This document shows, one piece after another, positions 41,509-51,500 of a stretch of DNA of 64,000 nt. A program made the position numbers and the translations under genes. Every line of letters begins with the position of its first letter. Positions within the stretch are counted from its first letter, which is position 1. The notes under the pieces are model-generated. The model was not told the DNA's origin and searched no databases. It saw only the letters and a list, made by a program, of their open reading frames with translations. The stretch lies in contig NZ_CP109130.1 of assembly GCF_035917975.1 (NCBI RefSeq), forward strand, positions 8,060,001 through 8,124,000, given 5' to 3'. Source of the stretch: Streptosporangium sp. NBC_01756 (GTDB lineage Bacteria > Actinomycetota > Actinomycetes > Streptosporangiales > Streptosporangiaceae).

Positions 41509-42363
41509 CTAGCCCTTGACCGCTCCGGCGGTGAGACCGGAGACGATGTACTTCTGCAGCCAGAGGAAGACCGCGACCGTGGGGACGGCGGTGATCAGCG
41601 TGGCCGCCGCGAACATGCCGAAGTTGGCGTTGCGCCCGTCACCGGCGATCATTCCGAACATGCCCACCGCGAGGGTCTTGCTCTCCGGGTCGCGCAGGAA
41701 GACGTTGGCGATGATGAACTCGCTCATCGTGCTGATGAAGGCGAGCATCCCGGTGACCGCGAGGATCGGCGTCACCAGCGGCAGGATGATCCGCCAGAAG
41801 ATCTGCGTGTGCGTGGCGCCGTCGACCCTCGCAGCCTCGTCGAGTTCCTTCGGGATCGTGTCCAGGAAGCCCTTCATCAGCCAGGTGTTCCCGCCGAGCG
41901 CGCCGCCGAGGTAGAGCAACATCAGGCCCCACGCCGCGTTGAAGCCGAAGGCCGGGTAGAGCTCGGTGACCTTCGTGAAGATGATGAAGATCGCCACGAT
42001 CGCCAGGAACTGCGGGAACATCTGGATCAGCAGCAGCGCCAGCAGGCCCGCCCGGCGGCCCCGAAAACGCATCCGGCTGAAGGCGTAGGCCGCGAACACG
42101 CTCAGCAGCAGGCTCGTGAACGAGGCGGACAGCGCGATGAAGACCGAGTTGAGGAACCACCGCGCGAACGGGTAGGTGTCAGAACGGAGCAGGTTGACGA
42201 AGTTGTCCAGGCTCGCCCCGGCCGGCAGCAGCTGCGAGGAGGCGAGGGTGCCCAGCGGGTTGATCGCCGCCGAGAACACGAACAGAATCGGGAAGAGCGC
42301 GAACGCCACCACCATGAGCACCACCAGATGGCGCCAACCGACCTGCCTGAACCAGCGCGTCAT
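41509..42363 (-). CDS. malG: Maltose/maltodextrin ABC transporter permease MalG
   Basis: A 284-residue permease with six predicted membrane segments. The EAA loop EAARVDGATHTQIFWRIILP is the contact point for the ATPase, and the C-terminal MalG-type tail SGLTAGAVKG is present. The ATG at 42363 overlaps the malF stop (ATGA), so the two permeases are translationally coupled. A longer open frame upstream is only a shadow of malF. No ATPase gene follows, so a shared MsmK/MsiK-like ATPase encoded elsewhere is likely. Confidence 0.95.
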   Translation of the reverse strand: MTRWFRQVGWRHLVVLMVVAFALFPILFVFSAAINPLGTLASSQLLPAGASLDNFVNLLRSDTYPFARWFLNSVFIALSASFTSLLLSVFAAYAFSRMRFRGRRAGLLALLLIQMFPQFLAIVAIFIIFTKVTELYPAFGFNAAWGLMLLYLGGALGGNTWLMKGFLDTIPKELDEAARVDGATHTQIFWRIILPLVTPILAVTGMLAFISTMSEFIIANVFLRDPESKTLAVGMFGMIAGDGRNANFGMFAAATLITAVPTVAVFLWLQKYIVSGLTAGAVKG

Positions 42364-43979
42364 GAGTACGTCTCCTCCTGACGGCGGGTCCGCCGGAACG
42401 TGATCGCCGAAACGAGGGCCACGAACGCGAAGATGAAGACCGAGATGGCGGCGGCGAAGCCGAACTGGGCCGGACCGGTGCCGAACGCCAACCGGAACGT
42501 GTAGGTGATGAGCAGGTCGGTGGCGCCGACCTGGGGGCTGCCCACCGGGAACGGGCCGCCCTGGGTGGTGAGCTGGATCGCGTTGAAGTTGTTGAAGTTG
42601 AAGGCGAAGGAGCAGATCAGCAACGGGGAGAGCGCCACCAGCAGCAGTGGCAGCGTCACCTTGCGGAAGGCGCACATCGGTGAGGCGCCGTCGATGCCGG
42701 CCGCCTCGGTCAGCTCCCGGGGGATCGCCTGCAACGCACCGGTGGACACCAGGAACATGTAGGGGAAGCCGAGCCAGAGATTGACCAGGATGACCGCGAA
42801 CCTGGCCGTGGTCGGCTGGCCCAGCCAGTCCAGGTTCAGCCCGAGCATCTGGTTGATCAGGCCGAAGTCCCGGTTGAACATGTCCCGCCAGACCAGCAGC
42901 ATCGCGAAGGCCGGCATCGCGTACGGCAGGACCAGCGCGACCCGGTAGATCCTCGTGCCCCGCATCCGCGGGTGGTGCAGTGTGAGTGCCACGCCCAGTC
43001 CGAGCCCGAACGAGGCGGCCACGGACGCCAGCGCGAAGAGCATGTTCCATCCGAAGACACCGAGGAAGTAGCCCGAGATGGTCGGGTCGGTGAGGACCCG
43101 CGCGAAGTTGGCGAAGCCGACGTCGACCTGCCAGCCCTGGATGAGGTGCCGGCCCGAGAGGTCGACGAAGAAGCCCCTGGACCCGTCGGCGACCCAGCGC
43201 CAGCCGGTCTCGGTGTCGGTGACGCAGTCACACGTGGCGTCGTAGATCTTCTGAGCCCTGCCCTCGAAGGCCCGGCTCAGGCCGTTGGCCCTGATGGTGC
43301 CGCCCGGGGCCGGGACGGAGAAGGCGGAGATCTCCGGCCCGCGTTCGGCCGCCTGCGGAGGGGTCAGGACCGTGTAGCCAGGGGCTTGCGCGACCCTGCC
43401 GCCTGGGTCGGCCTTCGCCCCGGGGAGCGGGGTGAGCCCGGCCGCGGTGCCGACCTGGACCTGCCCGGTCCTGGTGTCGGTCAGGAGGAAGACCAGTTTG
43501 TCGCCCTTGAGCGCGGCGGTGAGGCCGTACTCGGGTGAGCCGGGCACCTGCCGTACCGAGCCGGATTCGATCGCCGCTATCGCAGCCTGCTTGTCCCCGC
43601 GATGGCCGTCGCCGAAGTTGGTGAAGGCCGTGGTCATCGTGTAGACGATCGGGAAGACCTGGAAGGCGATCAGGAAGATCGTGCCCGGCACCAGATATTT
43701 GGCCGGGACGGCCCGGCGGCTCAGATAGAGACAACCGATGACCCCGGTGACGGCGACCAGAATTGCGAGCGCGACCCAGGCCCCCGTGGCGATCAGCGGG
43801 GGCACCGCGTAGAGCAGGATCGCCGCCACGACGCCGAGCACGGCGATCCGGCTCACCACGAAGGCCCTGGACATCTCACGTCGTCCACGTTCCGGCCCGT
43901 GGTTTCCCGTTCCACCGCGCGGCCCCGGTCGTGAAGGGCTCCCGCCCTCCACGGCCGTCGTCGTTTCCGGAGTGGACAT
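42360..43979 (-). CDS. malF: Maltose/maltodextrin ABC transporter permease MalF
   Basis: A 539-residue permease. It has about eight membrane segments and, between the third and fourth, a large periplasm-side loop (about residues 125-270) of the MalF P2 type, which contacts the binding protein. The EAA loop reads EAAGIDGASPMCAFRKVTLP. The length is normal for MalF. The ATG at 43979 lies 11 bp after the malE stop. It forms the middle of malE-malF-malG. Confidence 0.95.
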   Translation of the reverse strand: MSTPETTTAVEGGSPSRPGPRGGTGNHGPERGRREMSRAFVVSRIAVLGVVAAILLYAVPPLIATGAWVALAILVAVTGVIGCLYLSRRAVPAKYLVPGTIFLIAFQVFPIVYTMTTAFTNFGDGHRGDKQAAIAAIESGSVRQVPGSPEYGLTAALKGDKLVFLLTDTRTGQVQVGTAAGLTPLPGAKADPGGRVAQAPGYTVLTPPQAAERGPEISAFSVPAPGGTIRANGLSRAFEGRAQKIYDATCDCVTDTETGWRWVADGSRGFFVDLSGRHLIQGWQVDVGFANFARVLTDPTISGYFLGVFGWNMLFALASVAASFGLGLGVALTLHHPRMRGTRIYRVALVLPYAMPAFAMLLVWRDMFNRDFGLINQMLGLNLDWLGQPTTARFAVILVNLWLGFPYMFLVSTGALQAIPRELTEAAGIDGASPMCAFRKVTLPLLLVALSPLLICSFAFNFNNFNAIQLTTQGGPFPVGSPQVGATDLLITYTFRLAFGTGPAQFGFAAAISVFIFAFVALVSAITFRRTRRQEETYS

Positions 43980-43990
43980 CGGCTGTCCGG

Positions 43991-45265
43991 TCAGTTCTTC
44001 AGCACGTTGTCGATGGCCTTCTGCACAGAGGCCGCGGCCGCAGCCGGGTCGCCGCCCTTGACCACGGTGCTCTCGGCGATGCCGAAAGGCACCCAGATGG
44101 CTGCCATCTCGGGAATGGCCGGTATCGGCAGACCGCTCCTGCCCGCGTTCATGAACTTGACGGCGTCAGGGTCGGTGGCCTTGACCATGTCCAGTGCGGC
44201 GGTCAGCGCCGGCGGGCGGGGATCGGCCTCGTAGAGGGCCTTGGCGACCTTCGGATCGGTGACGTAGTCGGTCACGAACTCCTGGGCGAGGGCCTTGCTC
44301 TTTCCCTTGGAAGCCACGAAGAAGGACTGCACGCCGACGAACGGGGTCGCGGGCTTGCCGCTCTTGAAACGCGGGACCGCGGTGATGTCGTAGCTCAGGC
44401 CGCTCTTCTTCACATCGGCCATCGCCCACGGGCCGGAGACCAGGAAGGCGCATTTGCCCGCGGCGAAGGTCGAAACGGAGTTCTCGTTGGTGAGCGAGGT
44501 TTTCAGCGCACCGGCGCCCTTCTCACCGAGATCCCTCAGCTTGCCGAACGCCGCGACGGATCCCTTGGAGCCCACCAGGACCTGTCCGGGGTCGGGATCG
44601 CCGGAGGCGGTGGTGCCGAACAGGGCGCCGCCGCCCGAGGCGAAGATCGGGTAGATGTGGACGGCGTCGCCGAACTGGGTGACCGGCAGGCAGAGGATCT
44701 CCTTGACCTTGCCGTCGTCCTTCAGTTTCCTGCCGGTGCTGACCAGTTCTTCGATGGAGGTCGGGGCTTCGGGCGCCAGCCTGGTGTTGCGGATCAGCGC
44801 GACGTTCTCCACGGCGTACGGCACGCCGTACACCTGGCCGTCGAAGGTGACCGCCTTAAGCGCGATCTCGGAGAACGAGGCCTTCTGCGCGGCTGTCAGG
44901 TGCACCGGGTCGATGTCGCCGTTCTGGATCAGGTTGCCGATCCAGTCGTGTGCGCCGATCATCACGTCGGGGCCGCTGCCCTGCTGCGAGGCGTTGACGA
45001 AAGTCTGCTGGTTGTTGTCGCTGATCTCTTTCACTTCGGCGGTGACACCGTACTCGGCGCCGAACCGGTCGGCGAACGGCTTGATGGCCTTGGTCCTACT
45101 GGGATCAGCCCAGATGACAAGCCTGCCGGTGCCCTTCTCGGGGGCCGCCGAGGGAGCCGAGGTCGCGCTGGATCCCGCCATGGTGGACGTCTCGCCGCCA
45201 CAGGCCGTGATGGCGGCGGCCAGGACCGTCACCGTGACGGCGGCAGTCGCAACATGGACGCGCAT
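43991..45265 (-). CDS. malE: Maltose/maltodextrin-binding lipoprotein MalE
   Basis: A 424-residue solute-binding lipoprotein. The signal ends AAITAC (Cys22), then a Ser/Ala linker. The mature part opens GRLVIWADPSRTKAIKP and includes GPDVMIGAHDWIGNLIQNG and VYGVPYAVENVALIRN, the family's core segments. It delivers maltose or maltodextrins to MalFG. The ATG at 45265 follows GAGGAG. The upstream region has a TTTGCAAA palindrome that may bind a LacI-type regulator. Confidence 0.95.
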   Translation of the reverse strand: MRVHVATAAVTVTVLAAAITACGGETSTMAGSSATSAPSAAPEKGTGRLVIWADPSRTKAIKPFADRFGAEYGVTAEVKEISDNNQQTFVNASQQGSGPDVMIGAHDWIGNLIQNGDIDPVHLTAAQKASFSEIALKAVTFDGQVYGVPYAVENVALIRNTRLAPEAPTSIEELVSTGRKLKDDGKVKEILCLPVTQFGDAVHIYPIFASGGGALFGTTASGDPDPGQVLVGSKGSVAAFGKLRDLGEKGAGALKTSLTNENSVSTFAAGKCAFLVSGPWAMADVKKSGLSYDITAVPRFKSGKPATPFVGVQSFFVASKGKSKALAQEFVTDYVTDPKVAKALYEADPRPPALTAALDMVKATDPDAVKFMNAGRSGLPIPAIPEMAAIWVPFGIAESTVVKGGDPAAAAASVQKAIDNVLKN

Positions 45266-45898
45266 TGGATCTCCTCATGGTCTCCGGGTCTGCCGATATG
45301 AAGATCTTTGTGATCACCGTCCCCGTGCTGTGTTTGCGTTCGCGTGGTCTCGACACGAACTCGGCCTGCGATATTTTGCAAATCGTTGAACAAGCCGGCG
45401 GTCGGGACCGTCGGGCTGTCATCCGGTAAACAAGCCCGTCTGCCATACATTCCCGCATCATTCGCGATGTTGCGATTTCATTGATCAACAATCCCTCCCC
45501 GGCCCTTCGGCACCGTTTCGGTACTGATATGGCGAGGCCGGGTGCTTGATGGTACTTCAGGGCGAGTGATATGGTTTGTGATTATTGTGCCTCTTGGGTT
45601 GGCATGGGCTGGACTTCAAACAAGTTCCAATTCCTGTCCAAGGGGGGCATTTTTTTATTTGAACAGTCATCTCTGGGCGGGTTGGCCAGGAAAAGCGTCG
45701 AGCGCATCGTGGACGGCAGGCACCGGGGTGGATACCGGTCGCCTTCGGCGCAGCCGCTGACCGGCGGCCAGGAAATCGCCATGACCGATGGAATGACCGG
45801 TGACTTTTCTCTGTTGTCAGACGGTGCTCCGTTATTCCGGCGGGGGACGTACGTCAGCGGCAGGGGGATCGGCCGTGGTCGCGAAAGGGGGATGAAGT
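45266..45898. other. Promoter region between malE and a membrane-protein gene
   Basis: About 633 bp, less GC-rich than its surroundings, especially from 45580 to 45660. Besides the TTTGCAAA palindrome I see no clear operator. Short open frames on both strands (for example from 45542 and 45571) lack good coding character and are not called. The region must hold the malE promoter and possibly that of the plus-strand gene. Confidence 0.45.
45375..45382. promoter_or_regulatory. TTTGCAAA palindrome, candidate LacI-type operator
   Basis: The palindrome lies 110 bp upstream of the malE start. Actinobacterial MalR-type operators have a CTTGCAG/TTGCAA core, which this matches in part only. Confidence 0.3.
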
Positions 45899-46597
45899 TT
45901 GGGATCTGCAAGCGCCGAGCCGGGGGCGCGGGCCGACGTGGACGTCACTCCCTGCATGTCGTCCGAGGGTTCCTACCCGTTCCGTGCCCTTGCCTGCGCC
46001 TTGACCCGGCCCACCAAGAACGAAGTCGTGGGAGGGGTGATATCAAAGGGTCCCGGCATCGTCGTGGCGGTCGCATGGTGGACGAGACTGCTTCTCCCCG
46101 ATCACCCGGTGGTCTTCGCCGTCATCATCACCCTGACGGTGCTGCACGAGGGGTTCCATGGCATATGGGTTTACTCCTGGCAGGAGTTCCAAGCCATCAT
46201 CGGCATGCGGGGCTTCATATACCAGACGGTTCTGAACCTGCTGTACATGCAGGTGACGCTGGCGATCTACCGGATACTGACCTGGCTGGCCATCCCGTCC
46301 ACGATCCTGCCCTGGCAGATCGCCTACTGGCGCGACGTGAGCATCGTGGTGGTCGCCGGTTCGGTGTCGGGCACGTTGGGCTATCGCGGTCTCAACGCCC
46401 TGTATGACAAAAGGCGCATCAGCCGCTCCATGCGATCTCATATCCAGCAAGGCCGTGACCTTTTCCTGTCGCTGGCGTCGTCGATATTCGCCAGCAGTTC
46501 CATGAACTTGTTCTGGGTGCTTTTCGCTGTTCAGCAACTGTTCGACTACACGATCTTCATCATTGGATGGCTGGCGCGTCCTCGCCCCGTTCGGTGA
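45899..46597 (+). CDS. Integral membrane protein of unknown function beside the maltose locus
   Basis: About 232 residues. Four to five hydrophobic segments lie near residues 50-85, 105-130, 140-160 and 200-225. The segment VLHEGFHGIWVYSWQEFQ has His pairs typical of neither protease nor oxidase. The TTG start at 45899 follows AAAGGGGGATGAAG; an earlier or later start is possible. It lies 54 bp before the GH13 gene on the same strand, probably forming an operon with it. I do not recognise the family. Confidence 0.65.
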   Translation: MGSASAEPGARADVDVTPCMSSEGSYPFRALACALTRPTKNEVVGGVISKGPGIVVAVAWWTRLLLPDHPVVFAVIITLTVLHEGFHGIWVYSWQEFQAIIGMRGFIYQTVLNLLYMQVTLAIYRILTWLAIPSTILPWQIAYWRDVSIVVVAGSVSGTLGYRGLNALYDKRRISRSMRSHIQQGRDLFLSLASSIFASSSMNLFWVLFAVQQLFDYTIFIIGWLARPRPVR

Positions 46598-46651
46598 ACC
46601 GGACGGATTCGCTGAGATCCAGTTTGAGTTAGCCGAAAAGGGGTTCCGGGG

Positions 46652-48277
46652 ATGGGTGGAAGAATTCTCTCGATCGGGGATCCGGTCGGCGCACCGGACT
46701 CCATAGCCGAGACCACGCTGCGGCCGCGCCCGGATCATGATTACTGGCCCTCGCCGGCTGACTGGCGTGACGAGATCTTCTACTCGCTGGTGATCGACCG
46801 GTTCCAGCCGGGGGCTGACCGCGTCACCGTGGGCGATTCACGCTCCGGCGACTCCAGGCACGGCGGGAATCTCGCGGGCTTGGCCGGCCGCCTCGCCTAT
46901 CTGGAGGAGCTCAAGGTGACGACGATCCTCCTGTCCCCGGTGACGGTGACCGCGCCTGGCACGTACCACGGGTATGCGCCTGTCCACCTGCTGGAGGTCG
47001 ATCCCCATCTGGGCAGGCTGTCCGATCTGGTGGACCTGGTCGACCGGGCACACGGGCGCGGAATGCGGATCATCCTGGATCTGGTGGTCAACCACACCGG
47101 CCCGATCTTCGAATATGCCGACGGGGACGGGTGGAAGAAAGACGGTCGGCGCGGGGCCGTCGCGCGATGGAACGGCTTCAGTCCGACCGAGCTGGCAAAG
47201 GCCGAGCATTTCACCCGGCGCGGCGTGATCGAGAACTGGAGCAGCCCTGAGCAGGTTGCTTTCGGTGATTTTCCGCCGAACTTCCGGCGGTTCGCCACCG
47301 AGCGGGCGGAGACTCAGCGACTTCTCATCCACATCGCCTGCTGGTGGCTGAAGGAGACCGACGTAGACGGTTTCCGGGTCGATGCGATCCGCCACCTGGA
47401 CCGGGGTTTCCTGAGGAATCTGGCAAACGGCGTCAAGAGGTACGCCGCCGGTCTGGGCAAGAACAATCCATTGATTCTCGGCGAGCACTCCACGGGGGAC
47501 TGCTTCGATATCGCCGGTGATTTCACCACCGGGATCAACAGCGCGTACAACTATCCCGAGTACCGGCGGCAGAACTGGGCGCTGCACGGATGTGCACCGA
47601 CGCGGGATCTCGAGGAAAGCTTTAGGGCCGCTTATCGTTCCCTTGGCCCGGCGCTGGGCAATGTCATCCGATTCATCGACAACCATGACGTTTATCGTTT
47701 CCTCCGGGCCGGGGAGCCGGAGGGTCTGCTCAGGATGGCTCTCGCCTTTCTGATGTTCTCCATCGGCATTCCCCTCGTGTACTACGGAACCGAACAGGGT
47801 TTCCGGCAGTCGACGAACCGCCTTGAGCCCGAGTCCTCGGCGTATCGCGCGTCTCCACAGAACCGGGAGGACATGTTCGCCGAGGGGCGGTACAAGTCGG
47901 AGAGCTCGGCCGGAGACAACTTCACCACGATGTCGGGCACCTTCCGGTGGATTCGCCGACTGGCGGAGATCCGAGGCCGGTTCACTGCACTGCGCAGAGG
48001 TGAGCAGTGGATTCGATGGTCGGATCCCGAGGGGCCGGGCCTGTTCGCCTTCAGCCGTATCCATGGATCCCAAGAGGTGCTTGTCGTACTGAACACCGCT
48101 GCCACTGCTCGCCAGGCGGATATCGACGTGGATCGGCACCTCGTCCGCCCCGGCGATCGACTGGTGGACGTGCTGGATCTCAGTTGTTCGGTAGAGGCCT
48201 ATCGACCTGAGGAAGGTGGTTCGAAAGTGCTGGTCTGGGTGCCTTCCTACGGTGCCCGAGTGTTCGTCGTCGCCTAG
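46652..48277 (+). CDS. Alpha-amylase family (GH13) glycoside hydrolase, cytoplasmic
   Basis: A 541-residue GH13 enzyme. The family regions are present: LDLVVNH, DGFRVDAIRHL with the nucleophile Asp244, LILGEHS with acid/base Glu278, and FIDNHDV with Asp346. A beta-rich C-terminal domain follows (about residues 440-541). There is no signal peptide, so it should act in the cytoplasm on imported maltodextrins or on glycogen-related glucans. The ATG at 46652 is preceded by GGGG. Its neighbour malEFG supports maltodextrin use. Its subfamily (amylase, trehalose-forming or debranching) cannot be decided from reading alone. Confidence 0.9.
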   Translation: MGGRILSIGDPVGAPDSIAETTLRPRPDHDYWPSPADWRDEIFYSLVIDRFQPGADRVTVGDSRSGDSRHGGNLAGLAGRLAYLEELKVTTILLSPVTVTAPGTYHGYAPVHLLEVDPHLGRLSDLVDLVDRAHGRGMRIILDLVVNHTGPIFEYADGDGWKKDGRRGAVARWNGFSPTELAKAEHFTRRGVIENWSSPEQVAFGDFPPNFRRFATERAETQRLLIHIACWWLKETDVDGFRVDAIRHLDRGFLRNLANGVKRYAAGLGKNNPLILGEHSTGDCFDIAGDFTTGINSAYNYPEYRRQNWALHGCAPTRDLEESFRAAYRSLGPALGNVIRFIDNHDVYRFLRAGEPEGLLRMALAFLMFSIGIPLVYYGTEQGFRQSTNRLEPESSAYRASPQNREDMFAEGRYKSESSAGDNFTTMSGTFRWIRRLAEIRGRFTALRRGEQWIRWSDPEGPGLFAFSRIHGSQEVLVVLNTAATARQADIDVDRHLVRPGDRLVDVLDLSCSVEAYRPEEGGSKVLVWVPSYGARVFVVA

Positions 48278-48595
48278 CTTCGACGTTTTGCGAACTTCGG
48301 TCGGTCGTCCGGCCGGTCATGTTCGCCATCCGTGGCGCCCCGGCAGGATTCGGTCCGTCTCGGCGCCACCTATTCGGGCGCTCGGCTCGGAGACGGCTGC
48401 GCCTCGACCTCGACGGCCGGCAGGTGGGCACCGGCTTCCCGGGTTAATTCTTATGACATATCTCGTTTTAATGTGTCAAGTACTTGAAAAAAGCACAAGA
48501 TCCATTCACGCTTCTCCACATGGTCTGTAAAGATCATGCACATCCCATGTCGCTTTCCCCGGCGGGACAACCCCGCCCGGCGTGAAGGAGATCGT
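48278..48595. other. AT-rich promoter region of the subtilase gene
   Basis: About 318 bp. The second half (48440-48530) is markedly AT-rich and contains the perfect palindrome TCAAGTACTTGA (48476-48487), a candidate operator. I see no gene in the region. Confidence 0.5.
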
Positions 48596-51500
48596 GTGTC
48601 AAATCCCCCCCGGCACTGGCGGGTGGTCCTGACCGGGACCGTCACCGCCCTTACGCTCATGCTCCCCCAGGGTGTGGCCCAGGCCGCGCCCGAACCCCAG
48701 AAGATCGACGAGTCGGTCCTGGCGGACCTTTCCGTAGACGACAAGGCCACCTTCTGGGTACGTCTGAAGAGCGACGCGGACCTCAGTGCCGCCCGCAGGG
48801 CGAAGACCAAGATCGATAAGGCCAAGCAGGTATTCCAGGCCAAGACCGAGCTCGCCGCGACCTCGCAAGCGGGCCTGCGTAAGCTCCTCACCGCCCAGCA
48901 CGCCGACTTCACCCCGTTCTGGATCGCCAACGCCGTTCAGGTGACCGGCGACGCCAAACTGGCCGCGGAGATCGCCGACCTGTCCGAAGTGGAGCGGATC
49001 GAGCCCAGCCGCGTCGTCAAACTGCCCGAGCCGCTGCCGGGCAAGGAGGTGGCGAAGGTCGACGCGGTCGAGTGGAACATCGACCGGGTCAACGCGCCCA
49101 GGGTCTGGAGCGAGCTCGGCACCCGCGGCGAGGGCATCGTCGTGGCCAACATCGACAGTGGTGTGCAGTTCGACCATCCCGCGCTGGCCGCCCAGTATCG
49201 CGGCAAGAAGGCCGACGGCAGCGTGGACCACAACTACAACTGGTTCGACCCGGCGGGGATCTGCCCGAGCGACGCGCCGTGCGACAACAACGACCACGGC
49301 ACCCACACCATGGGGACCATGGTCGGGGGTGAGGGCGCCAACACCATCGGCGTCGCTCCCGGCGCGAAGTGGATCGCCGCCAAGGGCTGCGAGACCAACA
49401 GCTGCTCCGACGCCTCGCTCCTGGCCGCCGGGCAGTGGGTGCTCGCGCCCACCGACCTGAACGGCGCCAACCCGCGTCCGGACCTCGCACCCGACATCGT
49501 CAACAACTCCTGGGGCGGCGCCGGATTCGACCCCTGGTACAAGGAGACCGTCGAGGCGTGGGTCGCGGCGGGCATCTTCCCCGCCTTCTCCAACGGCAAC
49601 GTCACCGCCGCGGGATGCAACTCCAGCGGCTCACCCGGGCAGTACGGCTCCAGCTACAGCGCCGGCGCGTTCGACGTCGGCAACGCCATCGCGAGCTTCT
49701 CCACCCGGGGCACCGGCGAGAACGGCGAGATCAAGCCCAACCTCGCCGCGCCCGGCGTCAACGTGCGCTCGTCCATACCCGGCGGGTACGACTCCATCTC
49801 CGGCACATCGATGGCCAGCCCGCACGTGGCGGCCACCGTGGCGCTGATGTGGTCGGCCTCGCCCGCCCTGCAGGGCGACATCGCCTCCACCCGGGAACTG
49901 CTCGACCGGACCGCGATCGACGTCAACGACACGCGTTGCGGCGGCACCGCCGCGGACAACAACATCTGGGGAGAGGGCCGGCTCGACACGTTCGCCGCGG
50001 TCCAGGCCGCTCCCGTCGGAGCCCTCGGCGCGCTGCAGGGCACCGTCACCGCCGGCGGCTCGCCGGTGGCCTCGGCGACCCTCACCGTCACCGGGCCGCT
50101 GGGCCGTACGGTCACCACCGCGCAGGACGGGACATACACACTGCCCCGCCTGCTGGAGGGTGACTACCAGATCACCGTCAAGAAGTTCGGATACGGCGAC
50201 GCCACCGCGACGGCCACCGTCGTGGCCGACCAGACGACCACCAAGGACGTGACGCTGACACAGCAGCCCTCGGGCACGGTGTCCGGAACGGTCACCGCTG
50301 CGGGAACGCCCGAGGTGGGCGCCACCGTCGTCGCGGTGGGCACCCCGGTCAGCGCGGTCACCGACGCCGCAGGGCGGTACGAGCTCACGCTGCCGAACGG
50401 TGACTACGAGCTCAAGACCACCCCGCTCTCCCGGTGCGCGGGCGGCCTCACCGTGCCGATCACGCTGAACGGCGACCTGACCAAGGACATCGAACTGCCG
50501 CGCCGCACCGACTCCTTCGGCTACACCTGCACCAGCGGGACCGAGGCGTACGTCGCGGGCACCGCCAAGCAGACGCTCACCGGCGACGACGCGGCCCAGC
50601 CGATCACGCTGCCGTTCACCTTCCCCTTCTACGGCGCCGGCCAGACCGCCGGCTGGATCAGCAGCAACGGGTTCCTGAACTTCGCCGCCAGCAGCACCAC
50701 GGCGAGCAACGGCACGCTGCCCTCCACCGCCGCGCCCAACGCGGCGATCTACCCCTACTGGGACGACCTGGTGCTGGACGCCCAGTCCGGGGTCTACACC
50801 GCCACCGTCGGGACCGCGCCGAAGCGCACCTTCGTCATCGAATGGCGCGACGCCAAGTTCTACTCCGACCCCGACCTGCGTATCTCGTTCTCGGCGCTGC
50901 TCGGCGAGGACGGTTCCATCGGGTTCCGCTACAAGGGGATCGGCAGCGAGCGAGCCGCCGGGACCAGTGCCACAGTGGGCATCGAGAGCGCCGGAGGCAC
51001 CGACGCGCTGCAGTACTCCGCCAACAGCGCCGCCCTCGCCGACGGTCAGAGCCTGACCTTCATCGCGAGCCGGCACGGGATGCTGGCCGGCACCGTCACC
51101 GACGCCAACGACGGCAAGCCGCTGGCGGGCGCGACGGTGAAGGTGGGCGACGTGGCGACCTTCACCACCGGGGCCGACGGCACGTTCCTCGGGCAGGTCC
51201 TGGTGGGGGACTACCAGGTCGAGGTCTCCAAGGAGAACTACGGGACCTTCACCCAGGAGGTCACCGTCACCGCCGGCACCCTGACCCGGGTCGACACCGC
51301 CCTGGCCACCGGCCAGGTGACGGCCTCGGTCGGCGAGCTGACCCTGGTGATGCCGGCCGGGGCCACCCGGACCGGCACGGTCGAGCTGGCCAATCTGGGG
51401 GGCGCCACGGCATACACCGTGGTGACCGAACCCGCCCAGGACTGGCTGACCGTGACGCCCGCCGCAGGCCAGCTCGGCTCGGGCCAGTCGGCGACGCTGA

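Noticed and set aside
42364..43050. Extension of malG far upstream into malF
   Set aside because: The extra residues are an alternate frame of malF. The ATG at 42363 overlaps the malF stop in the usual coupled way.
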